Source: Saccoglossus kowalevskii (taxonomy: Eukaryota > Hemichordata > Enteropneusta > Harrimaniidae). From it: a stretch of 50,869 nt of DNA. The DNA lies in contig NW_003122410.1 in assembly GCF_000003605.2 (NCBI RefSeq), forward strand, positions 40,146-91,014. Reading direction: 5' to 3'. The translations under genes and the position numbers were made by a program. The notes beneath the pieces are model-generated. The model searched no databases and had not been told where the DNA came from. It was given only the letters and a program-made list of their open reading frames with translations. The number at the start of each line of letters is the position of its first letter. The stretch's first letter is position 1. This document shows, piece after piece, positions 25,150-38,600 of the stretch.

Positions 25150-25835
25150 TCACCTCTCCAGTTCCCATAGGTGAGCCCGGTGTTGTGACAAAGTGCGTTG
25201 TACTGGGCAGCTGTGTAACACAGCCTGGGGAGCTACCCTGCGAACCGAGGTCATCATTCCGATGATCTGCATTAGTTCTCGAAGTGACACAGAGGGAATG
25301 CCGACTAGGGGCTCGGCTAGGTCACTTATTGCTAGGCAACAGGCCTGCGATGGCCGTACCAAGCCCACCTCTCTGTCGAACTCCATGCTCAGGAACAGCA
25401 ACTGTTGGCAGAGGATGCTTGATTTACTAGGAAGCCCAATTGGTGCAGTAAATCCTGTGTTAGCCTTACTGTTTGGCAACCAGTCGTCTAGGTATGGGTT
25501 GATGTGTACTGACACCCGGCTCAGCATTAGCACCACCTGTTTCCACATCTGGTCAACACATATGGCGCCATGCAAAACACAAAGGGTAGCACCCTGTACC
25601 CAATTACTTGGCCCAAAGGAGGGTATCGAGGGTGTCGCTGACTCGCTGGGTGTATCAATATGTGCGGGTAAGCATCACTCAAGTCTAGCGAGGCTAACCA
25701 GTGGAAACAGAGCACAGAGAATAAAACGGTGCTCAGTGTTTCCAGGAAACATATACTGATTTAGACTGCTGAAGTCCAGAACTGGACGCAGCCATCTGTA
25801 GTCTTTGGAACCGCCAACACTTGCGAGTAGAATCT
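25150..25835 (-). pseudogene. DIRS-like reverse transcriptase, broken
   Basis: On the minus strand, FYSQVLAVPKTTDG (fingers) comes first, then LASLDLSDAYPHILIHP with a catalytic Asp, then GYRVLPFVFCMAPYVLT, then YLDD at 25494-25483 in NPYLDDWLP. The spacing fits a DIRS/Gypsy-type RT. Frame changes between blocks show it is inactive. Confidence 0.75.
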
Positions 25836-27246
25836 TGGACTTAATGCCGGGACCTCTCTTGTGTCTTGTGCTCTGTAAGCAAACTGTCTACCTCCTGTTG
25901 GATTGCTTTCGCTTTGCGGGAATCCCCTGTTAGCGCCCGAACAGGGGGATGTTGCCAGGGGGTGGAGATCTTGTAACAGTGTATCACCACCTGGAAAGTC
26001 CAGGGGTCGGTTACGTGCTGCCTCCCATCTGGAATACACTGGCGCAATCGATGTATGTGGGTATATGAGATATGTGGGTTTGGCGGTTCTACATGAGGAG
26101 TGATCTCTCCTCCGTCGAGGTGAGGTTCCGCAAGGCCTGTAGTCGATAGGTTCAGACTCTACTTCCCCCCGAACATATGCACACCCCCCTTGATGCAAGT
26201 GGAAGCATCAAACTTGCTTCCCCTGCGAGCTGGGTGGGCGACCACCCGAGGAAAAGGGGGGACCATCACTTCTTCTGGGGTGCGCGTCACCACACTACCC
26301 TCTCCCGGAAGAGTCAGGACACTTGCCAGTCGGTGCTGACTGTGGTCATTACGCTTTCTGAGCTTAGGGTCTTTTCTGCTTGCCCTAGGCAGAAGTCAAA
26401 CTGGCTCGCGGGTCCCACCTGTACCAACTGGTCGGAGGGACCCCGAAGCACAGAGACTGCTGCTTTCCTACTGAACCAAATAATTTGTGGTTCCGGGGTC
26501 GGGGAGGAACCGAAGGATCCGGTCGGTGTGAAATTTGGCTCCAGACTCTGCTGGCTCCTGTCTCAAACACTGCATCAATTAGGTAGCGCTTGTTCCAGAA
26601 GAAAGGGTTAAGCATGTAATTGCTCCACCTTCAGGACTTATACCTCTACTCCGCAGGAGACCAATGACACCGTCTGAGCGTTCCCACTGCATCCAGTACT
26701 CTGCCAGACTAGGAGAGTTATGATATCAGTGTTGTTTTGAATCCCGCCATCTGGATCCCAGAAGCGAGAGCACTACAGAGAGTGACAGCTTCAGGATTGA
26801 TGGTGGGGATCGAACATCAGGTCACAGCATGGCTCACGGAGTCGCCCGAGGTTGCACCCACCTAATCAGATATCCTTCTGATGGCCGGGCAGGTCCCCTC
26901 TGGGGGTGTCTGCGGGTCCTGGAAAGGAGAGTGACCTGTAGTGGAGGCAGGACTTAGAAAAAAATTTATCCCTTGTCACTGGGTCCGACAGACAATCCCT
27001 GGGTGACAGAGTGCAAGGGGAGGGTACAAAACCGCATGTCCTGCCCTGCTTGGTCCCCTCGAAATCGGAGGACTGACTGCCAGGTCTCTTGTTGGCTGCC
27101 TGTGGACTAGGTACCCGGTAACACCAAACTGTGCCCCACCTGTTTCCCAAACAATGGGGAGAACGAGGAAGGAAGGAACATGAATATTGCTTGCTGGTGT
27201 GTTTCTTCCAGCTTGCCAAAATAAGGGGCAACTGCGGTGGAGGCAA
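25836..27246 (-). pseudogene. probable DIRS gag-like region
   Basis: Proline-, serine- and arginine-rich minus-strand frames precede the reverse transcriptase inside the element's inverted repeats. Sequence similarity to a specific gag was not recognised; the call rests on position. RT N-terminal residues such as TGDSRKAKAIQQEVDSLL lie at its 3' end. Confidence 0.4.
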
Positions 27247-27535
27247 CCTGCTCCCCCTGCATTTAGTCTACCAGATCTGCAAGGGACACAATTTGTCTCG
27301 GCAGGTCCTCAACCAAAGCAAGAATCTCATAGACAAACCTGTTGCCGTGCGAGCATGGATCTACAGTGGGACCCGCAACAGGCCCCATAGGAGTAAAAAC
27401 CTCCAGGGGCACAGCCTCGCCGTTGCGGTACGACCACCACCTGCAGAAGCAGACCATGAGGAAGCCCTACGATCAGCAGGGGGGCCCTGCAGGGGGGGGG
27501 CATTTTGACTGACTGGAGTTTATGGTGGGTAATTG

Positions 27536-28979
27536 AACTTATTGAATTGTGATTGGCCCAGGCATGTGTAAGATACAGGTCCGAACGCATGCACTTGCGG
27601 ATGCACAAGGTCAATCCACGAGTCCCTGAATGGGGACTAATAAAGATGTAAAATCCTTAAAGCACTATGGCTGGATTAAACACAACAATAAAAAGGAAAA
27701 TCATATAAAAGATCCCTATATGATATAATGATGGCATCTTCCTCCTCTTTAAAGTGGGGGTCAAGCTCAATAGACTTGGAAGAGAATAAAACAGGATATT
27801 ATTATTTATACAAAGCGTCACAGACGTCAAATTGCAATGCCACGAGCATGTGGTCGACCTGCAGTGCGATTTTCAAAACAAGTTTTGAATGGTTTGTCAG
27901 GTTGCATGAGTGAGAATGTTATGTGGTTGGCGGAGTTGTGTTATATTCAGTCAAAACTATCCCACAATGCACTGTAATTTGAATTTCTGATATGGTCTAT
28001 ATAGTGCAAGATCAATGTAGACAAATATCTAAATGGTAGTATTAAATATAAATGCAGATTAAACCTAGCAATAACTTTCATTATTATACATCTGTCACTG
28101 TAACGCCATAAGTTACAGAGTGCCGTAATTTTGTGGTATTTGCTGTATTAGGATTAATAATAATAATAAAAACAAACATGGCAGCCCCCGGGGTATGACT
28201 GGTCCCCCATACAAAGAAGTTTTGCTCAATCTGTTCTAAACTTTTTGTATTTTGGTACTCCCATGCTGTATTCCTGGGAGGAAAACATGTATAATAATAA
28301 GGTTATTATGAGGATACCGAAAATTATGTACTCGGACAGTACGCTGCATGTCAGTTGATACTATCTACGTGCATACTTTTCGGTATCCTCATAATAACCT
28401 CATATTATGCAAATGACAGTGATAAAAAAAAAAGCCTATATGTACAAAACTTGCGTATATTGTGTAATGAACACTGCAGTGTTTGCAGCTAAAACATTAT
28501 TTTTATTTCACGGTAAATCAGACATTAATATGTCTATCAAGATGAAACATCCTATATAATGATTGCTGGATTCACGAATATGACAGGTGTACACTATTAT
28601 TTTGGTGTATGATGTGCAAGTGAAATATTGATTGATACAACTATTGCCACTTTAACAAAAATGCTCATTTTTATGAAACGGCCAACAGAAAATTGTTTTA
28701 CATTAGTGTCATACAACAATTAGTGTGACCTGATATAATTTACACAGGAAAAAAATTGAACAGTATTAAAACAATATGGCGGCAGGCAGAGCATTATGAA
28801 TCCAATAAGCACAAACATAATTGCATGCCCCCATTCAATGATGTTTAATAGACAAAGTTTGAATTCAATCAGTCACAGATTAACTTAAATCCATTTCCAA
28901 AATATATAACCTGATGCTTGATGTATTTAAACTATGTAGGTCAAGGCATGTTTGAGATATTGCTTTAAGGGATTTAACT
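27536..28979. other. gene-free spacer
   Basis: Right flank of the DIRS-like element. It holds one MITE (28301-28399) and otherwise AT-rich sequence with no coding signal on either strand. Confidence 0.5.
28301..28399. mobile_element. short MITE with 23-bp perfect terminal inverted repeats
   Basis: Arms at 28301-28323 and 28377-28399 are exact reverse complements (outer end GGTTATTATGAGGATACC) around a 53-bp non-coding core. A diverged single end of the same family is at 15863-15906. Confidence 0.85.
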
Positions 28980-29637
28980 TGTTTATTAAACAAGATGACT
29001 GCAAGTTGGCCATTTTAGATCTGGTGGTGACATCAGATGCATGTGCGTTTGGCCGATATGATATGTCTGATGTACCAGTATGTGTGAAGTTTGAACTTGA
29101 TTAGGCCAGGCATTTCAGTGATGTGGATCCAGAACTACATTCTTTAAAACAGAATGGCAGCCAGTCAGCCATTTTGAACCTAATCCAAAAAGTGCATCAA
29201 TGGTGCATTATGTTCAATGTATGTCCTAGGTTAAATAAAATCTATGCATGCACAACTGAGATCCGGTTCCTGAATGGTGTACAATCTTTAAAACAAACTA
29301 GCCGCCAGTTCGCCCCTTTGAACCCAATTCGAAAAATAAAATGGCATGTACTAAAGTCTAATAAGATCCAATGAATGTACTATGTCTGAACAAAATCTGA
29401 TCACACACAATCAAAATCTGGTTCTGGAATCACAGGAATTCTTGATTTTGATGAATTGTTAGCACTAAAATGGCCATCTCAATTCAGATCATTGAAGTGA
29501 ATGCATGTACATATGTATCCCAAGGTGTATGTGTAAAGTTTGGTCCAGGCATGTCTGAGATACAGATGCAAACAGACACACAAAGGTCAAATTATAAGTT
29601 CTTGCATTTAGACTTCGTCCAAGTGAGGACAAATTAA
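28980..29637. repeat. diverged copy of the ~322-bp intronic repeat family
   Basis: It shares ordered blocks with 34960-36290: GTGTGAAGTTTGAACT, then ATTCTTTAAAACA, then a CAGTCRGCCATTT core, then ACTGAGATCCGGTTC. It ends in AGACTTCGTCCAAG followed by GTGAGGAC, which parallels the end of the tandem array. Another fragment is at 32225-32570. Probably an old non-autonomous element. Confidence 0.65.
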
Positions 29638-29645
29638 AACAGGTG

Positions 29646-32600
29646 TCATGACTCTTCCCTCTTTTTTATGTTTCGATTTCCACCAAGTTTCCGTTTTTTG
29701 AAACCTGTGTTTGCCCCATCACTTGGCATTGATAGGGAGCTCACAGTCTTCTCTTTAAATTTAAATTTCCTTGGTTCGTCTACTGGTAGTGTTATTGGTG
29801 GTGCTATGTAATTCACTCTTGCTTCTGGCAGCTGTAGATCAGTTGTATCACTGTGGAAAAATAAAACACAAGTTTAGGTTACAATATTCTGTAAGTACCC
29901 AAGAAACGATAAAATTCGTAACAGCAGAACTTGAATTGTAATACTACCCAGTACGCAAATCATTGAAAATTGAACACAATACATTAACTCAAAAAAAATT
30001 GAAATTGACGTTGTGATGCAGTTCACATGGGTGACACCAATCTGTGATGCCGTGCAGATGGGTGAAAACTCTGTTGTAATGCAGTGTAAATAGAAGAAAT
30101 TGACATCTCATGCAGTTTAGATGTGTACAACCAATGTTGTGATGCAGTGCAGATGGGAAACTAACTACACCAAGTGTAAAAGCTGTGCAACTTACTCAGC
30201 TGCAGGGGCCACTTCTTGCTATAATCTGACCACACCAAGTGTAAAAACTGTGTAACTTACAGCTGCAGGGGCCACTTCTTGTTAAGATCTAACCATACCA
30301 AGTGTAGAAGCTGTGTTTTTTATTCAGCTTCAAGTGCCACTACTTGTTCAAATCTAACTACACCAAGTGTAAAAGCTGTGTAACTTACTCAGCTGCAGGG
30401 GCCACTTCTTGTTACGATCTAACTACACCAAGTGTAAAAGCTACGTAACTTACTCAGCTGCAGGGGCCACTTCTTGTTACGATCTAACTACACCAAGTGT
30501 AAAAGCTGTGTAACTTACTCAGCTGCAGGGGCCATTTCTTGTTATGATCTAACTACACCAAATGAAATGGCTGTGTCACTTACTCAGCTGCAGGGGCCAC
30601 TTCTTGTTATGATCTAACTACACCAAGTGTAAAAGCTGTGTAACTTACTCAGCTGCAGGGGCCAACTTCCTGCTATGATCTAACCATATCAAGTGTAGAA
30701 GCTGTGTATCGTATAATCTCTAATTTAGGCATTTTTTGAACATTTAAATCTTTTTTAATACATAAAATAGATCCTAATTTAGGTTTAAGAGTATGATGTT
30801 TATAGCGGCTAAGTGTGAATGATAAACTTTGTTTTTTCAATGATGTTTTATCACTATCAAAAGTGTTAAATTATTCTTCTTCATTGCGTTTATCTTTCAA
30901 AAACCAAAGCCAAATATTGCACTACAACATCGGTAAATCTCTTCCATGTTGCATTCACCACGAAGTCGCAGAATTGTCATTAACATATTTAAATGAGCTA
31001 CAGTAATTTGAACACGTTGGCACCATCCTGAATTTTGATTGGTTAATTAGCAACTTGAAAGAACACAATTTCAGGTGGCGGATATCCTATTGCATCAAGC
31101 ATTTACATGTGACCAAAATCATTTGTACAATAAAACTACCGGTAAGTTGAATTTTATTTGCATTTCATAACAATTCAACAAAAGTATTTTTTGTACGTTA
31201 TTATAATCACTGCTGAGTAATAATCAACAATTGCAACACTTTGAAAACAAGTAAGTTATTCACTTGTGAAATGCAGCATGGCTGGATTACGCTACGGTAC
31301 TGTGATCATTTGCTACTAAACAATACATTTGTGTTTGTTTTTATTGGAAACTTTTAGAATATACTTTTCTTTACCAACAAAATAAAAAAAATTAATGCAT
31401 ATTACATTGAATATACTTTAAGTATTTTTTATGTGAACAGTTTTTCTGATTGACTGTTTTAAAACATTTTGTGACGCCTATTTTAGAACCAAATTAAGGT
31501 CTTTCATTCTTCCCTGGCTCCTAAATAAGAGTGCATGTGACACCTATTCAAGATTATATGGTAACTTACTCAGTTGCAGGGGCAACTTCTTGCCATGATC
31601 CATAAGGGTTACTTCTTTTCTTCCCAGAGGTTTCAGCGTTTACTTTCGCTTTATCATCTTCTGCATCTACTTTATTTTCCGGTGTTTTCACTTTCGCTGT
31701 ACTAATATCAACCTGCTTATTGTTTTCTTCACCCTGAAAAACATGCATAATCAAAACAACAAAATACACAGATATTGTAACACATGCGTTCCTACTGCTT
31801 CACTATGCAGTCAAGATGTCTGGGATGAATGTTTACTACTGATGCCATGGCATTATATGTGACTTAAATTATCAAATAAATTTATTCATTTAATTAATTT
31901 ATTAAAGAGATGTGTGAACATCCCACAGTCCATCGTTACATCTCTATGTTAATGAATGCCATGATGAAAACAAAAAAGAAGTTAAAGATGGTTGCCAAAC
32001 TTCAGCCACTGCAGCTAAGGGGATAAGCAACATTTTAAAGTAGTCCCTCTATAAACTGTGACTTTTCAATCAAAGCATGTTCCAAAATGGCTCTGGTATA
32101 CAACGTATGTAATGAATTATAACTTGCCAAGAGATCAAGTCAACCAGGAATTCTGCTTTCCAATGCCATTCTCTATTACTGCACACATAGAAAATCAAGA
32201 TTCAAAATTGCAGAAATGCTTAACCATATCTTGACAAGGCAATATAAAAGCACATGGGGCTGGCAGGATAAGGGTTGAAATTAAAGAATTTTTACTATTA
32301 AAATGGCCATAATTCGACCATCTTGAATAAAATCACTAAATGAATAAATATGCATATCTGCAACACAAGGTATGATATAGAAAATTTTTACATGATTGGT
32401 CAAGAAATGTCCAAGATATAGCTCTGGAACAGCATACATTAAAACAAAATGGCTGCCAGTTGGCCATTTTGATCTGATCTGAAAAACAAAATCCATCTGT
32501 ACACAACCAAGATCCAATTCTGAAATGCAGAAGTGCTTGATCTTGATGAATTTCCACATTAAAATGTCTGTCGTAGCAAAAGAGCATGATATTATATATA

Positions 32601-35600
32601 GTTACCTTTGGCATATCAGTTGCTATTTTTTTTGTTACTTCAGTTTCTACTTTGTTCTCAGCTGAAGACACAAAGCCATCAGGTTTATCCCACTGTGAAA
32701 CTAGCAAATAAACATGATATTAAAAAGTTGCTTTGAAATGATATAACTGTATGAGTCTGATTAGAACATCTAACACAAAATATGTAGGATTAGCACATGG
32801 CCAACAGCCCTCGACCAATCAGAGTCGTGATAAAGTATGGTTCTATTTCACCACAAATTCATTTATATCACAGCTGTTAATTCACAAGTTTGATTGCTGT
32901 CAAAACGTCATCATTTGATTGGCTCATGCAAATCTTTTCTTGGGCTGATTGGCCAGCCGGTTAGATCACGCCCCTCGGTGACTATGAGAATTAGAAGTTT
33001 GCAAGTGGATCAAAATGTGAAAACATATTGGGTGAACAAGTTATACAGGACATAGGTAAAAAAAAGTATATTTAAATAGCTTCTACAATTCAGGGCAGCA
33101 GACCTGAACTCCTGGAGGACCCTAGCAGCAGTCCTATGTGCCAGTCAGGGCGCTAAGAGTCCTAAGTGAAGTGACAATTCAAGTAGTATTCTGCATAACA
33201 CTACTTACCTCCTGTCACACTGTTCCAGTAATATGTGTCCCCTTCTGGACTCACACCTTCTAGCCATGCTGCTGATGAATCTGCTTGGACTACGACAGGT
33301 AACTGAGGTTGTTGTTCTTGGGGGATTTCTTCAGCATCTTTGGCTTCTACACAACAAACAAATAAACATAGCAGTAATAGAGACAGTTATCAATTACTTT
33401 GTAATTTCCGCTAAAATTACCTACTAAATTGTATCACCAATGTTTTCAGATGGTGATACGATCACTAATAAGTATTTTTGATAGTCGCTAGTTGATCAAT
33501 TTTGAAAAAAAAATCTGAAAAATAATGGATGTGCCTCAGTATGCCAACAGGTAGAATCCCATATTCTCGGTTTCAACAGAATTTGCAAGTACAACTTGGC
33601 AATAATGCTCTGCTTTTAGACTATTTTCGAGACAAATATGGTTGCCAGTCGGCTATTTTTTATCTGAAGAAGAAGAAATCTGGGGCATATATCATGTATC
33701 AACCATGTACCAAGATTGGGAGAAACTGGCCCAGGAACTTGTGAGGGACACCAAACCAAAATATGTTCAGCTTCAACTTTTTTTAATAAGTGTAATGATC
33801 TTATGAGATACCAAATGGACATACGTGGAGTGAACTGTTGCTAGGATATTGGCAGCCATTGTGTAATTAATATTTTCATCGCCAATACAGTGTCAAAATC
33901 CAAATACAGTCAAACACGTGTATAGCAACCACCTGAGGGACTTCATTGAAAAGGTCTTTATAAACAGGTGGTCTTCATATGAAATATCATGTGATGAAGT
34001 GAATCTACATTTATGTAATACAATAGCATTCCTATACCATGTTATGAAGTGAATGTAAAGATCTCTATAACATGTGAATAAAGAAAAAAAGTTGTTTTAT
34101 AAATGAAATGCTAATTATTATTATAAGAATTTGCAAACATATTGCTGAAAGTGTGGTCACATAACACAGGTGGTTTTTATACATATGTTTCTCATGCGTC
34201 ATTCCTTGGGACTGCCAAAAAAGTGGTCTTTCTATAGAGGTGGTTATTAACAAAGGTCTGACTGAACTTAACCCTGTGACAAAACAAAAGAAACAAATTC
34301 TACCTTTGATTTTCTTTTGTATTAAAGCTGTTTTATACTGAGGGGCTAAAGTCGGGTCATTTGCAACATCTTTTTCAAATGCCTTCAGTGCAGCCTGAAA
34401 ATAATATAGAAAATAAGCACTGTCAGGTAAATATTATATGACATTCATGCTGGTTTCAGTGTTTCTGTATTCACACATACATGTAACCACTCATGTTTTA
34501 TTTTCAATATTATATTGGTAATAAAGTACAAATTTCATCTTAATTTCATCTTAGCAGGTATTGGAATGTGTGGTTCCTGGAAATCAAACTGGAAGATTTT
34601 TTCTATCACTGTGAATGTATCAAAAGGTGGACATTGGGACTTGGGAAGGAGAATTGTCCAGTCTATACCTCCTCCATTGCTTGAAGATCACTCTTGAACT
34701 TGGCATCTTGCTTCACTTTTTTGGCTCCTTTCTTCTGAACATCTACTATCTTTTTCTGTACATTTTCTTTGTGGCGCTTTCCCCTTTCATGAAAGTCGAC
34801 ACTCTGTGAAGGAACGGATACAATATATAGCAAACCAGTTTTAAAGATTAATTTTAAATTACTAACAGGATTATTACCATTTGATATTTATAAACATTCA
34901 TAAATATTTAATATAAAAACACAGGAAAACAAGTCATTGTCAATGACACGTCCCCGTTCTGTTCATATTTGAGTGAGATATACATTCAAAGCAGATCATG
35001 ACCGAAATGCACCTGTATATGTACAACACATTGTACTAAATCTGAACAAAATCCATCCATGCATGACTGAGATCCGGTTCCGGAATTGTGAAAATACGTG
35101 ATTTTGATGCATTTTCAGCCTTAAAATGGCCATCATTCAGCTATTGTTAAGCGGATCATGAAACAAATGCACATATCTATTTGTGACATGATGTACCTTG
35201 TGTGTGTGAAGTTTGAACTCGATCAATCCAGGCATGTCTCAGATACAGATCCAGATCTGAATTCTTTAAAACAAAATGGCGGCCAGTCGGCCATTTCGAA
35301 CTTGATCCGAAAAAAAAAATGACGTGCATCAAGGTCCTATTATGTTTAATGTATGTACCAAATTTCAACAAAATCTGTCCATGCATAACTGAGATCCAGG
35401 TCCGGAATGGTGAAAATGTGCGATTTCAATGCATTTTCGGCCTTAAAGCGGCCGCCATTTGGCTATCGTTAATGAGATCATGAAACAAATGTACATACAT
35501 ATTTGTGACATGATGTACCTTGTGTGTGTGAAGTTTGAACTCGATCAATCCAGGCATGTCTCAGATATGGATCCAGAACTAAATTCTTTAAAACAAAATG

Positions 35601-38600
35601 GCCGCCAGTCGGTCATTTCAAACTTGATCCTAAAAAAAAAATGACGTGCATCAAGGTCCTATTATGTTTAATGTATGTACCAAATTTGAACAAAATCTGT
35701 CCATGCATAACTGAGATACAGGTCCGGAATGGTGAAAATGTGCGATTTCAATGCATTTTCGGCCTTAAAGCGGCCGCCATTTGGCTATCGTTAATGAGAT
35801 CATGAAACAAATGTACATACATATTTGTGACATGATGTACCTTATGTGTGTGAAGTTTGAACTCGATCAATCCAGGCATGTCTCAGATACGGATCCAGAA
35901 CTAAATTCTTTAAAACAAAATGGCCGCCAATCGGCCATTTCGAACTTGATCCCCAACAAAAAAATGACGTGCATCAAGGTCCCATTATGTTTAATGTATG
36001 TACCAAATTTGAACAAAATCCGTCCATGCATAACTGAGATCCGGGTCCGGAATGGTGAAAAAATGCGATTTTGATGCATTTTCGACCTTAAAATGGCCGC
36101 TATTCGGCTATCGTTAATCGGATCATGAAAAAAATGCATGTGCATATGTCCCATATAATGTGTGATGTATGAGTGAAGTTTGAACTTAATCGGTCCATGC
36201 ATGTTCGAGATACAGGTGATCACAGACGCACGGACGCACACAGGGCAAAACATAAGTCCCCGTTTTCGGACTACGTCCGAACGGGGACTGATTATTATAG
36301 TTTTGCCCTTTGACCTGAGGGTCCAAGGTCAAAGCAAACAGGTGGTTTAAAAATATATATATATAAATATATACATACAACAGCTTTATGATATCTTTTT
36401 TGTACTACGATAACATCAGAAGATACAGTATGGTTTAAAGAAAATATTGAAAATACCATTTTTTACCAAAAATGAAAAAAACATATTAAATCCGATTAAA
36501 AGATGTAATATGGACAAGATCATGTAATTTTTATTTTTGTTGTTTGATAATGTATTGATATAGATATATTGAACTATGATTCATTATAAACTGAAAATGC
36601 TGTTCTTGTATCACAAATCTGTTTTGGTACGTACACTGCAAATATGTATAAGTGGTTTATCTAATGAATACTGTTGTGTGCCCTGCAAATACAAGATATT
36701 TAGTTCTCGATAAATCATAATCAAATTTGAACAATATTGATATTGTAAGATAGCATCCAAAAATGAACAAATGTAAGAGAAGTTTACCTAAGATATACCA
36801 ACTGTTAAAGCAATACAACTTTGTTGAAAATATCACTTTTTATCAAAAATGACAACAACAAATAATAATAGTCTTGGAAGATATTATCACAAAATAAACA
36901 AATCTAAGAGAGGTCCAACCAAGGTACATATATACTAAGTATTAAAGCCGGACAGAGAACTGTACTTATCTATTACAGTGACCTATGTGATTTCAATTAA
37001 TAAGTCCACCAGTCAGCATGTATATGAGGACATCCTGTCTTTTGAGATTCAATATGATAGAAGTAAAGTAAGTAAGTTTACAAGGTCAAACATATTTTAA
37101 AGATTATGCATGTGTGGCAGTCGTATTTCTTAATGTGTGGCAGTCCAATTTCTCAGCAGATCTAGATATCATAAGATGTATCAGTTTGAAATAAAACGTA
37201 TGGAATTTTGTTGCATAATCATGCTCATAAGTTCAATCATATTTTTATATTATCTTAAAAATTATCGTGTGTGGCAGTCTAATTTCTCAGCAGATCCAGA
37301 TTAGACACATACTAATACACGAGATGTATCTTATTGGAATAGATCACATGCAAACTTTTTTTGGGTAGTTGAACTGACAAGGAACCAGTGATGGACAATG
37401 GCAACATTTTGCAAACTATGCCTTGCCCTGAACTTTCGTTCAAGACCAAGGCAACAAGTTCATACCTCCAGTGGAACCCGGTAAAGATTACATTTTTGGT
37501 TAATGTTTTTAAGTTAAAATTTTGAAAAATATTACCATTTATATACACCCAAGACAATTGTCAGATCCCAATATAATGGCCGAGGTGCTCTGCAATATTT
37601 GTATTCGCATTTTTTGTTTGTTCTGTAATACTTGACATCCCTCAAATTGGAAAATACCCCCCCCCCCAAATAAATCAAACGACTTACGTAAAGCACACTC
37701 AAAGTACAATTTGTTAGTTTCTGGGTTCTCCCCACGCTGGACGGCGGTGGACGGAGCCGGCCGGCACTCAGAATTAGTGACCGGCACACAAGGCTGCCGT
37801 CCGGCACTATTGTTTTTGTCCATGACGCAGCGAGAGCGCTGGAAGACAAAAGAATGTTTGAGACGGGCGGATAATTAAAGCTTGGGTTATGTAACTCATT
37901 AAAAAAAAAAATAGGCGTGAAACTCAACTCAACGAGTTGGGGACATAAGAGGCCCAGTGGCAATCGACACTAGTAAGTGTGAAACCATACTTAGCACGGC
38001 GATAATGCATTGAAGTTGCCCGGTCTGAGTGGAGGCCCGACGTCACGTTTACATGAAAGAAAACAAGTGTCACTGCTTTCAATGACGTGATAAACAATCT
38101 TTTATTTTATTCGTGAAGTCCATAAAATTACATACTCACAAAATACAAACAATTGAATTTTCCTGTCAATCAAGTCAAATCTATTGAAAATGGGTGGATA
38201 AAAACACAGCAATCGTGCTGAACTGCATCATTTTATGATTGTCTAGCCAGAGAGAACACCGTACTTATCTATCCAATATGCTTCATTACGTCCAGCAAAC
38301 GCAAGAAACCCAGCAAAGAGAAAAAGAAAGAAGAAAACCACGATCTGACTAAGAAGAAAACCAGAGTAGACATCGACGAAGATCATACAAAATCACCACA
38401 ACAACGGAAACAGTCTTCAGGTTTCCGTGGCTTTACTGTCGTTATGATGAAGGGATGTTTTGCCGATTGTGTCAAAAATTCAACATGAGCTCATTTGATC
38501 GTGATACATGGAATGTAACTGCATGTAAACGAATTCGTCTGAGTAGTATAAAGGACCACGAGCAGACATCAGCCCATCGAGACGCCGTGAAACGCGAGAT

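Larger units (their letters stand above)
23377..27535 (-). mobile_element. decayed DIRS-like tyrosine-recombinase retrotransposon
   Basis: A 4.16-kb element has 35-bp terminal inverted repeats (23377-23411 and 27501-27535) with a single mismatch. On the minus strand, fragments appear in order: a low-complexity gag-like region, reverse transcriptase, RNase H, then a tyrosine recombinase. Inverted termini plus a YR integrase instead of DDE are the hallmarks of the DIRS group. Many frameshifts and stops interrupt it, so it cannot make an intact polyprotein, although its ends are well preserved. It is markedly richer in G+C than its surroundings. Confidence 0.8.

Noticed and set aside
30162-30712. 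CRISPR-like regular array
   Set aside because: Whole units are repeated with no unique spacers, in a eukaryotic intron; it is a minisatellite.
35459-36074. 60-97 codon frames starting MAIVNEIMKQMYIHIC
   Set aside because: The same frame recurs in each unit of the 322-bp tandem repeat; no protein family resemblance.
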